DNA from: Odontocerum albicorne
Lineage: Eukaryota > Arthropoda > Insecta > Trichoptera > Odontoceridae
Length of the DNA: 64,000 nucleotides
Assembly (NCBI GenBank): GCA_949825065.1
Contig: OX463844.1
Coordinates: forward strand, 27,127,056 to 27,191,055
Direction of reading: 5' to 3'
Shown here: piece after piece, positions 56,087 to 64,000 of the stretch
Layout: every line of letters begins with the position of its first letter
Numbering within the stretch: the stretch's first letter is position 1
The notes under the pieces: model-generated
What the model was told of the DNA's origin: nothing
The model's database searches: none
Seen by the model: only the letters and a program-made list of their open reading frames with translations
Position numbers and translations under genes: made by a program

Positions 56087-56282
56087 CGGGTATTATTATT
56101 CTATACTTGTATTATTAACAGTAGCAAATCTCAGTAGCGCACGTTTAACATTTATGAGTATTGTTACCAGACAAACTTTTATACCACATGGAAACCTTTT
56201 TGTTACTTCGTATCAAATGCCATTTTCCCTGAAGCCGTGGCAATTTCCCATCAACCCACAACCAAGACAGCTTCAGAGAGAC
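56087..56282 (+). CDS. Orphan candidate exon with signal-peptide-like start
   Basis: Flanked by an acceptor (taatttttAG at 56085-56086) and a strong donor (GAC|GTAAGTC at 56282/56283), open throughout in one frame with acceptor phase 2 and donor phase 0. It encodes 65 residues: GYYYSILVLLTVANLSSA, a hydrophobic secretory-signal-like segment lacking only a start Met (which would be in an earlier exon), then LTFMSIVTRQTFIPHGNLFV and MPFSLKPWQFPINPQP. The layout recalls the first part of insect DM4/DM12-type secreted proteins, but this is a guess from the pattern. No partner exon was found on either side. It could be chance or a decayed gene. Confidence 0.35.
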
Positions 56283-56717
56283 GTAAGTCAATCACTACGC
56301 AATACTGCGCTCAATAAGTGTTTTAAATGTCAATCGAGGCAAAATTATGAAACCAGGTATAAATTATATTCTTATTTTTAACAAATTTCATTAATCAAAA
56401 CGTTCTAGGACAGACTAGCCCCCTATATTACAATATATAATAGAATCCCAAATCAATTGGACTAGGAAAGATCGACAAAACATCAAATTCCTAGTTTTAT
56501 GTACCCACTCCAGATTCTTAACCATTTATTGGTTGGTTGAAAGAAATAGTAAAATAGTAGTAATAAGCTTGTGTCGTTTACCATGACAGTATTATACAAC
56601 TATATTTCAGTAGTCGTCGATGTTTACATGAAATCACGCAAAAATAGGACTCGGGTATGATTTTTTAAAGTATGCACAGATATTTATTTTCTCATAATAC
56701 AGAACAACTATCGATTT
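56283..56717. other. Unassigned sequence
   Basis: Nothing recognised. Confidence 0.4.
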
Positions 56718-56900
56718 TTTATGGCCTGGTGGTAAGACACTTGTCCGCCGATCCGGAGGTTGCGGGTTCGATCCCCGCTGGAACCTAGATTTTTTTAAAT
56801 AGGATTCCAGTCTGGTTAACACTTAGGGCCTATAAAAACATCTTTCTGGTTGGTTGGAAGAGATTGCCACATGACAATAAACTCGCCAGGTTAAAAAAAA
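56718..56900 (+). repeat. SINE family 1, best copy
   Basis: tRNA-derived head: A box 'tggcctggtggtaagacact' (56723 onward) and B box 'gcgggttcgatccccgctgg' (56761-56780). Then a T-rich linker, the block 'cacttagggcctataaaaac', and the tail 'tctggttggttggaagagat' then 'tgccacatgacaataaactc' and 'gccagg', ending in an A-run. The head does not fold as a functional tRNA because the acceptor ends do not pair. The tail resembles the 'GGAAGAGATCGC...CGATAAG' tails of lepidopteran SINEs (from memory). Confidence 0.85.
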
Positions 56901-57665
56901 AACAACAAATAAACTCGAATGAACGATTCGACTTATAAACACGCCAAGTCAATCATATTTCGTGAAAAAGTAAAATAACGCTGCAAGGGATATTCCGGTA
57001 GATTCTTCTTATTCTCAGTAATAATGTCAGTAATAATAATAATCAATTATGTTTCATGGTATTTTTAAAGTAACTATGCCCATAATGGGATTCTTAAAGA
57101 AACTGCCAAAAAGCAGTCGCTACTTCCACTTAGCGAATAAAGTTTTGCTAAAATACAAATTATAAGGCGTTAAAAATAATTCATTCGGTTTTCTTTCGCC
57201 ATCTAGCGTCTTTGTTCCAAACGTTTAAAATCAAGACAGATCGTACTTATTGTTAGTGCCTCGATAACCCTCTCTCTTGAAAAGCTCGCTTTTCTCACTC
57301 GCTTGAAATCACTCGCTTGAAAAGTTACCGAGGGGGAGAGAGAGAAAGAAATTCATGAGCGCACAACTAAACTCACAACCGCGTTTCATCGTATCCCACA
57401 TAACATTATAATTCTCAACATGTATATAACCGATTATCAATTTCATTTTGCTCCTTAAAATAACAGACAGATGTCATTTTTACGTATTAATATTACGAAT
57501 TAAAAATTACACTTGTAAAATTGTAAAAAAAAACTTACAAAAAAAGGGCTGCAAAAATATATGATACAAATCCAAAAATTGACTATTCTCTGAGATGCAA
57601 ATCCAAAATATGATAGGAAACTTGATACCTATACAAATAAATATTAAATAGAGATTTTTGAGACA
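56901..57665. other. Unassigned sequence
   Basis: A purine/pyrimidine-biased patch at 57265-57350 ('accctctctcttgaaaagct', 'actcgcttgaaa' twice, 'gagggggagagagagaaaga') was noted; no gene. Confidence 0.4.
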
Positions 57666-57770
57666 ATTTCGAGATTTAATAATACTGGAAACCTGGGACT
57701 GATGCCTGAATGACTGAAATCTGTATTGGGTTCAAGTCCCGTTAAGATCGCAACACTAAAATCGGCACAA
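57666..57770 (+). repeat. Possible SINE head
   Basis: A B-box-like 'ttgggttcaagtcccgttaa' (57727-57746) follows a decayed A box. No body or tail can be recognised. Confidence 0.3.
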
Positions 57771-57784
57771 GGAGACATCTTTAT

Positions 57785-57990
57785 TTATTTTAATTTATTT
57801 ACATATGATAAAAAAAATTATAAATACATAATTTATGAAAAAACAACAGGTAATTAAATTTGGACAGACTATTTTTATTGATCTGGGTTTGTAAGTTGCC
57901 TTTCATTTGACGTATCCTCAGTAAACTTGACTTTTGCCTGTATCTTACTGAGGACATCATTTCGGGTAAAGCCAGATAGATGGGCCCTTC
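57785..57990 (-). mobile_element. LINE 3' UTR fragment (family of 54.3-55.7 kb element)
   Basis: The minus strand reads 'gtcctcagtaagatacaggc' then 'aaaagtcaagtttactgagg', 'caaatgaaaggcaacttaca', 'aacccagatc' and a terminal 'taaataaattaaaataaata', matching 55490-55660. The sequence upstream (to about 58030) may also belong to it. Confidence 0.75.
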
Positions 57991-58099
57991 GGTCAAACAA
58001 TGCTCTAGTCTATATGGTGAGGATAAGAACATGTCACCAAATGCTCTTGAGATATTTAGTCATCTACCTAGAATGGAAAAGATAAAATGGATTTCCGGC

Positions 58100-58480
58100 A
58101 ATACTGTGAGCAAGGAGGAACTGTGCTAAATCATGGATTTCCCTCTGAAATTCTTGGACGTCGATGACTTTCTTTACGAAGAAATAAATGGCGATTTAAA
58201 CGTTTGGAGACGGTTTCTCGATTTTATTTGTTTTTTGTTTTAGTACATATCCCTTGTGGACTCAGACTAGGAGTCCGCGAGAGATGTGCCAACACTCCGT
58301 GTAATATATTTGTTGTACTTCTTCATAAAGCCTTTAAAGATTCTGAAGAGGGAGTGTTATTACATGCACGTGCCGATGACGGACTCTCAACCCTACGGGT
58401 ATTTCATGTAAGGACAGAACTCTTATTTGCTTATGCTGTTCCATTTGTGAAATATTCCAAAATCGACCGCAAATAATTGA
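58100..58480 (+). pseudogene. Reverse transcriptase palm fragment of an RTE-like LINE
   Basis: The frame at 58204-58476 contains GLRLGVRERCANTPCNIFVV (corresponding to the G-V-R-Q-G-C-x-x-S-P-x-L-F motif B), then GVLLHARADDGLSTLRVFHV and ELLFAYAVPFV, the position of the catalytic motif C, where the expected YADD has become YAVP. A short frame before it (58133-58243, MDFPLKFLDVDDFLYEEING) fits the region between motifs A and B. The motif C loss makes this copy dead. The identification rests on motif order, not overall similarity. Confidence 0.6.
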
Positions 58481-58754
58481 TAGATTCTGTTTGGGCCTGT
58501 CAGTTTCTATTACTGACCAATAGCACTACCAAGACTGTATTATGACACATAATGTGAATTGACAGCCAGATATATTACTTGATGGTAGTGTATTGGACGT
58601 ATGCATCACGCCTTAAATATGAATAGATTCTTGTATTTGATATGATTAATATGTGCAGATTTGTATTTGAAAATTGTTACATGTAAATTCCTTTTGTATG
58701 TTTTGAGATCTGTTTCATGTACGAGTATAAATTCTATGGTAAATTGATAATCCT
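58481..58754. other. Unassigned sequence
   Basis: No gene recognised. Confidence 0.4.
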
Positions 58755-58966
58755 TGATTTTTTTTAAAAAATTTTTTAAATTTATTTATTTATTTTTTCA
58801 AAACAGGCTTAGCCCAATTACTTTGAAAAATACAAGACATTAAAAAAGAAGAAAAATTGCATAGAAAAAAGAAAAAAAATATATATAAAATAAAAAATAA
58901 TGCATATGCATACATATTAGTACGAGTATATACACACAAACATATGATACACATATATTCAGTCAC

Positions 58967-60354
58967 TTAAATATGTTGATGAGTGCTTTCTAACGCGCTC
59001 AATCTAAGAAGAAAATTTACTTTTGCTTTTGGTAATGTGATATCAAATATGTCAATATCCGAAGCAGTCCCGTTCAGAAGAGTTAAGGCCCTTCCAATAG
59101 GCATAGCGGCTGGAAGACCCGTTCTTGCGTATGTTATTGAGAACAGTTCTTGCCAGCGCAGTCTAGTGTAATTGTTAGGAACATTTAACGCTAATCTTTG
59201 TAGTAATGCTGGACAGCTCACAACTCCTCGAACGAGTTTGACAACGTATACCAGGAGACGCAGATCTCTTCTTACGCTCAAGGAGTTATACCCGAGCATG
59301 CCCAGCAGAAACTGAGTAGGATGAATCCATGGATAGACACCGAACTCTCTCATATAGATATATCGTAGATATTTTTTTTGTACTTTCTCCACCATGAGCG
59401 AGTTCTGCGCTCCCACCGGGCTCCAAATGCAAGCATTGCTTTCTAGTTTGCTACGGATCAATGAATTAAACAATGTTTTGAGCACCAATTGGTTTTCAAA
59501 CGACTTAGAGATTCTCATTACAAATCCTAGAGTTTTATAAGCTGAGTTGCGCATAACTTCTATGTGAGGACCAAACGCGAGATTGTTGTGGAACAAGACA
59601 CCCAGATCTTTAATATTATCTGTGCGGGGTATAGGTATAGATTCTAGTGTATATCTATGGAATTTTAAGACGCGTGAGCGATGATACGACATAATTTTAC
59701 ACTTTGATGCATTGAAATATAATTTATTATTGTGGCTCCATTCACAAACGTTGTTGAGATCTGACTGTAGGTCTAAGCAGTCAGTATAAGAACGATTTTT
59801 TTTAAGATTTTGAGGTCATCAGCAAATAGAAGAAACGTGGGTTTTTTTATGACTCTACCTATATCATTCATAAAAATAAGAAATAAGGTAGGTCCAAGAT
59901 TAGACCCCTGCGGAACACTTGAGTAGGCAGTGAAGTAATCGGAGTTGTAGATTCCATGTGAAACAAATTGTTTTCTATCTGTAAGATAATCTGACAGCAG
60001 CCTTAGTAAGTTACCTGGGATCCCAAGTTCACTCATTTTTTCTAATATTTTTTTGTGATTGACGCGATCAAAAGCTTTTGCAAAGTCATGATACGAACAA
60101 TCAATCTGATTGCCACTATCTATAGTCCTTGAAACATAGTCGGTGAAGACCATCAGATTAGATTCAGTAGATCTGCCTCTTCTGAAGCCATGCTGCTCAT
60201 CAATTATATATGGGTCCACTAACGATCTTAGTGTGAGACCCATAAACATTTCTAGGAGCTTAGCTATTGAAGAAAGTTGGTTACATCGTCCTTAGAACCA
60301 TTTTTGAATACGGGAATAACTCGAGTCTTTTTCCATTCACTTGGAAAAGTATGG
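58967..60354 (-). pseudogene. LINE reverse transcriptase, second half
   Basis: From 60354 down: the block FPSEWKKTRVIPVFKNGSK before motif A. The frame 60249-59773 has EQHGFRRGRSTESNLM, motif A YHDFAKAFDRVNHKKI, motif B SVPQGSNLGPTLFLIFMNDI and motif C LLFADDLKI. A one-base loss in an A8 run (near 59795) shifts the frame. The neighbouring frame continues the same protein (LDLQSDLNNVCEWSHNNKLY) into ORF 59692-58967 with the thumb DNIKDLGVLFHNNLAFGPHI, then EVMRNSAYKTLGFVMRI and the C-terminal FLLGMLGYNSLSVRRDLRLL. All catalytic Asp residues (motif A and FADD) are intact. Confidence 0.85.
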
Positions 60355-60365
60355 ACTCGGAAGAC

Positions 60366-60831
60366 TTCTTTTTCTTCTTCATCTTATTTAAGGGCTGTTG
60401 GCCTGTTATGGTCCTGCATCATTGTTTGCCTCTTGCGACGTCGACTGCCAGCTGTCTTTCCATCTTTTGGGAGGTTGACCTGGAGGTCTGCTTGCTTGGG
60501 GGATACTGTCCCTGGCCATTCTTACGGTTCTTGGTTCCACCATTCTGGATACGTGTTCGTTCCAGAACCTTCTTCTCTGTCGTCCCCATTTGACAATATC
60601 TTCAACTTCGCACGTCCTTCGGATTTCTGTGTTACGTACTCTATCACGAAGGGTTTTGCCAGCGATACTCCTGAGTACCTTCATTTCGCTGGTTCGAAGG
60701 AGATTTTTGATTCTGACAGTGTCGGCTCTGGACTCTATGCTGTATGTCATTATGGGGCGGACACAGGTCTTGTATATCCTCACCTTGCTTTGGATGTTCA
60801 TATGCTTGTTTTTCCAGATAGTGTTTGGATT
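60366..60831 (-). mobile_element. 5'-truncated LINE insertion with 11-bp target-site duplication
   Basis: The insert is bounded by GTCTTCCGAGT (minus-strand orientation) at 60842-60832 and 60365-60355. It contains the end of a different LINE family: frame 60801-60406 reads SKVRIYKTCVRPIMTYSIES, LLRTSEMKVLRSIAGKTLRD, WGRQRRRFWNEHVSRMVEPR, then RPPGQPPKRWKDSW, and finishes in an A/G-rich tail 'gatgaagaagaaaaagaa'. Strong 5' truncation, 3' purine tail and 11-bp duplication are a textbook target-primed insertion. The frame is open, so the event is fairly recent. Confidence 0.9.
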
Positions 60832-60842
60832 ACTCGGAAGAC

Positions 60843-61469
60843 AAGATTAAATATGTAAGCAAGAGGTGCAGAAAGCAATTCAATACAGCCCTTAAGAAAG
60901 AATGTAGGTACTCCGTCCGGCCCAACTGTTTTCGTGTTTTTCATCAACTTTATTTGTTTGAGTATGTCAAATGTAGTGATGCTTAGGTTAAATCCCGAGG
61001 AAGTATGGTGTTCATAAAAAACAAATGCCTCGAAGTCCCTACAATAAACTGTTGAAAAATAATTTGCGAATGCAGAAGATATTTCGGGACCAGTTATTTG
61101 ATTCCCATCCCAATTCATAACATTAAGCACTGGAGAATCGTTACGCATGGATTTATTATGATTCCAAAATAGTTTTGGTTCACGTACCATTCGACATTCT
61201 AAGTTCCTTATGAAGTCTTTATAAGCCGTGCGAATGTTATGTTTGAGCTGAGCGCGAGCACTTTTGAACGCATCGTAGTCAGTCAGACGACAAGAGTGCT
61301 TCCATTTTCTGTGAAGAGAATCTTTAAGTCTAATATTCCTAAAAATTTCACTTGTGAACCACCTCGGGTATTGCCACTTACGTAGCTCTTTAGGTTTTAC
61401 GGGAAAGCACTCAACAAATACGCAATAAACATGTTCATACAAATATGCTCCTGCCTCGTTCACGTCCAA
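60843..61469 (-). pseudogene. LINE linker and first half of the reverse transcriptase
   Basis: Reads WTSEIFRNIRLKDSLHRKWK, the basic linker YKDFIRNLECRM, then VREPKLFWNHNKSMRN, the conserved pre-RT block, the fingers motif LMKNTKTVGPDGVPTFFLKG and CIELLSAPLAYIFNLVFR, where it runs into the insertion at 60831. Upstream of it the connection to the endonuclease ORF is broken by a frameshift near 61500 and a TAA (in the context DINWDP-stop). Confidence 0.85.
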
Positions 61470-61491
61470 AATTGAATATTAGGGATCCCAG

Positions 61492-62277
61492 TTAATATCC
61501 CTTGTCTTCAGATATAGTATATATGGAATAGAAATCTCCTTTGTCAAATCGCCATTTTTTAAACACTGGATTCTCAAATTTTTTTGGAGATGCATTTATT
61601 TTGACCTTGATCAAGAAGACTGTGAGATCGAATTCTAGTGCCGGGTGATGAAGATCTTCAGGTACGAGATGAAAAGGGGCGTGTTGCATCTTGGTGCTGA
61701 TATTTGAATATATTAAATCTAGAAGCCTGCCGTTAAAATTATTGATATTATTAAATTGTAACAAACTGTAGTCAGTGGAAACACACAAAAGTTCGTTTTG
61801 AATCCCCCGTGCCCCTATCGCGCTATTTAAGTTAAAATCGCCAAGAATTACTACTTTTCTATCTCGTATGTAATTTACATGAGCTAAAATGTTGGTACAG
61901 AAGAGCGAGTATTTCTCCTCGGTTGTGTTTGGAGGGAAATAAACAACGCATACAAATATTACTAAAACACTATTTACAGTGGTTTTGACCCAGAGATCTT
62001 CAATACCCGTTTCTAGGAATGACACTCGTTCAGCAAGAACCGAATCAGAGTTTCTCAATCCAAGTAACACGCCGCCACCACTGTTGACGGAGACTCCATC
62101 AGCGGTCGAGCGATCGCGTCGGAATACTAAATAATTACTATCAAAAAGCTCACGGATATAGACAGAGGCGTCCAACCACGTCTTGGTAAGTGCAATCAGA
62201 GAGTGATTGGAAGCAGCAACATTGTTGAAAAAATCTATTGTCTTCGTCTTCAAGCCGCACACATTCTGATAGTACAC
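61492..62277 (-). pseudogene. LINE AP endonuclease domain, catalytic Glu changed to Lys
   Basis: The 261-residue frame begins YYQNVCGLKTK (Asn5 in the QN motif), then LIALTKTWLD (residues 27-36), where the metal-binding Glu of the usual TETWL motif is Lys32. It continues with a GGGVLLGLRN block, VCVVYFPPNTTEEKYS, VILGDFNLNSAIG with the catalytic Asp/Asn, LLDLIYSN and LHHPALEF with the last His. It is complete in length but probably inactive because of Glu32Lys. The ORF is open to 61492, where the frame is lost on the way to the reverse transcriptase. Confidence 0.85.
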
Positions 62278-62330
62278 ATTAAGTTTTGTGAGAGACGAAG
62301 TATTCCGCTTCTCTTTCCCATTCTGTCAGT

Positions 62331-63124
62331 AATGGCTCGGTAGTTTAGGAGCCTATTTGATATGTGGATATTTGTTATGTAATTCTATGATAAATTTGAT
62401 ATTCCTTAATGCATATAAATTCTTGATATCTTTCATATATATTTGTTTGAAATTTGAGTCCGATCGTCATCCGATCGTCATTTGTCTGTTTGAGTCCAAT
62501 CGTCATCGCGACCGCAAAGGAAATAAGGACTTGTGAGCGGGGCGTCGTGACTAGGTCGCGGTCCAGTCGGTTTAAGCAGTGCTCAAAACCCCGAAAGTTG
62601 TTGTATTTCACGAGGTATGAGCGCTTGTGATGACCGACCGACCATTCATAAGAAAGGTCACTTTCGATTTTAAAATATATTCTCAGTCCAAACCGATTTT
62701 ACTGTTTTTTTCATTTGAGACCCGTTACCAACCTGCCTGAGAGGAATCTCTCCACATCGCTACCTTCTTCTCATCGATCTACGCTTCTGGAACCGCGACT
62801 CAATTCTCCGAGCACTGCGCAACAACCATCACACCTACGTTACAGTTCATTTGTACCCTGTCCGATACAAGTAGTAAGTTGGATATAGTGGACAAACATT
62901 GACATCTAGGCTCAGTACGAAGGATATCGACTTGGATGAAGAAATCAATGCATGTGTTTGAAGGGTTGCTATTAATTTTAAAAAATATAACCTCAAATAA
63001 AAAAATATATAAATTAAAGCTAATCCTACTTTAGGTAGGCTGACTTTGACAAAGAGTCTGGAAACCACAATTTGAATTCACCAGATTTGTATCCAGAGTG
63101 TACTTCTGTATGATCTTAGAGAGC
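62331..63124. other. Unassigned, GC-richer patch with small repeats
   Basis: At 62459-62520 'gatcgtcat' occurs three or four times ('gtccgatcgtcatccgatcg'). The patch 62500-62640 is GC-rich ('gtgagcggggcgtcgtgact'). It directly precedes the 5' limit of the LINE and may be its 5' UTR, but nothing confirms it. Confidence 0.35.
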
Positions 63125-63305
63125 TTAGCCACGAAAAGTATGGTTGAATCGAATGAATGATATTTTGATCATAGAAATCGTTGGAGTTGTATGAAAAAGT
63201 ACATGGATGTAAAAGAGGCAAAAATGTATCTCACGATATAAAAGCATGGCGCTCTCATCTCTGTCTATCCCTAAAGAGAAATGGTATGTATGTATTTATG
63301 AACTG
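63125..63305 (+). mobile_element. LINE family L 3' end
   Basis: 'aaaagtatggttgaatcgaa', 'gttgtatgaaaaagtacatg', 'gatgtaaaagaggcaaaaat' and the end 'ctatccctaaagagaaatgg' then 'tatgtatgtattt'. Confidence 0.6.
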
Positions 63306-64000
63306 TTTAGTCTATATTGAATGGCTCTTCTCGACTATTATTCTGTCTTCCTGAATACTATGATGTTTACATCAGATTTAGAATATCTGCTCCTACTGGT
63401 ATTTCAGAATATGATTGAAGAACGTTACATACAGAGGAGAGTATCAGAATGTTGAGGGGTTTTGGTTGATTAATTAATTTTTGCAAACATCTCCCTTGCC
63501 TCTCTCTAAAATCGTAACTTTGACATTATCTCAAAATCTTCGAACATGTTTTTCTCTTTCTTTCTTATAATCCTGGTGCCTAATTTAAAAACTATTTTTA
63601 CATCACAAAATATTCTGCTGATCTAACTCATATATTATACAATGTTAGGAGTATATTAATTCTCATATAGAAAAGGAAAGAAGAAAACGAGAAAGAAGGT
63701 GTAAAGAATTCCAAACGGATAAGAATCGTGGGGCGCGGAATAAGTATCTTCACTAACAAAATTGAGGCGCGTATTCCGTGTTGTCGAGTGATAAGGATGA
63801 TGCAATTGAGTTCAAAACATTGCATGACGCACGAGGAGTCGGGACAGAGCATGACGCAATTATTCCTTCGGCATAGAATGTTCTAGATTCAAGAACGCGC
63901 GAGTTTAAAGTCTTGAGACGCCAGCTATGGAAGCATTGCATCATTTCTTGAAGAGAAGGTGGATGCAATGATTTCATTGGTCGAAATCTTGGCCAAGCAA
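63306..64000. other. Unassigned sequence at the right end
   Basis: The last 250 bp are less AT-rich ('aggcgcgtattccgtgttgt', 'gcatcatttcttgaagagaa'). Frames are open on both strands over short stretches, but no domain, splice pair or repeat was recognised. Confidence 0.4.

Larger units (their letters stand above)
58755..62330 (-). mobile_element. Nearly full-length APE-type LINE (CR1/jockey-like ORF2), interrupted
   Basis: On the minus strand it runs endonuclease (62277-61492), linker and reverse transcriptase (61469-60843, then 60354-59773 and 59795-58967), a 3' UTR of about 200 bp, and an end in 'aaaaaataaataaataaatt' (about 58795-58775). Two frame breaks and one nonsense codon are ordinary decay; one break is a clean 466-bp insertion (60366-60831). 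The 5' end, including any ORF1, is missing or not recognisable upstream of 62330. A diverged relative lies at 36780-37178. Confidence 0.85.

Noticed and set aside
56718..56790. Possible tRNA gene on the plus strand
   Set aside because: The head leads directly into a SINE body and tail shared with other copies, and its ends do not pair as an acceptor stem.
57265..57350. Inverted repeat around 'accctctctcttgaaaag' and 'gagggggagagagag'
   Set aside because: Arms do not pair beyond a few bases; it is a purine/pyrimidine-biased patch with a small direct repeat.
60267..60858. Long plus-strand frames (up to 193 codons)
   Set aside because: Antisense to the LINE and its insertion; minus-strand frames carry all recognisable motifs.
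1..64000. CRISPR arrays, bacterial operons or phage
   Set aside because: Spliced gene, tRNA-derived SINEs, LINEs and mariners are all eukaryotic; tandem arrays here lack the regular spacer structure of CRISPR.

Overview
This is AT-rich nuclear DNA from an insect, most likely a lepidopteran. The one convincing host gene is an Osiris-family (DUF1676) gene, a family known only from insects. Recurring SINE 3' tails built on GGTTGGAAGAGATTGCCACATG resemble the tails of lepidopteran SINEs, and the LINE types (jockey-like, RTE-like, CR1-like) are those usual in moths and butterflies. The order is inferred, not proven.

Layout: 1-10 kb holds a decayed LINE ('family L') interrupted by a 1.3 kb DD41D mariner-like element, a decayed copy of a multicopy arthropod protein family (3.8-4.9 kb), and a second family L copy interrupted by a different LINE 3' end. 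10-14 kb holds an internally deleted jockey-type LINE with a SINE beside it. 14-28 kb is gene-poor, with SINEs, LINE 3' ends, a two-copy unknown repeat and a hairpin. 28.3-29.6 kb holds a complete mariner with an intact 339-aa DD34D transposase. 31-39 kb holds three degenerate satellite-like arrays (about 53, 65 and 45 bp units), an RTE fragment and a near-perfect 94-nt palindrome. 39.8-45.1 kb is the Osiris gene: two upstream ORFs, exon 1, a 3.65-kb intron full of repeats, and exon 2. A second mariner copy, dead by one nonsense codon, lies 360 bp past its stop. 46-58 kb holds more LINE and SINE debris and one orphan candidate exon. 58.7-62.3 kb is a nearly full-length APE-type LINE broken by a 466-bp insertion with an 11-bp target-site duplication.

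Two coding units look alive: the spliced Osiris gene and the mariner transposase at 28.4-29.4 kb. Nearly everything else is transposon debris. The most informative structures are the nested insertions whose removal restores the host element, the matched pair of mariner copies, and a tRNA-derived SINE that shares its 3' tail with a LINE present in the same window (a likely LINE/SINE partnership). No rRNA, intact tRNA, CRISPR array or bacterial-type operon was seen.
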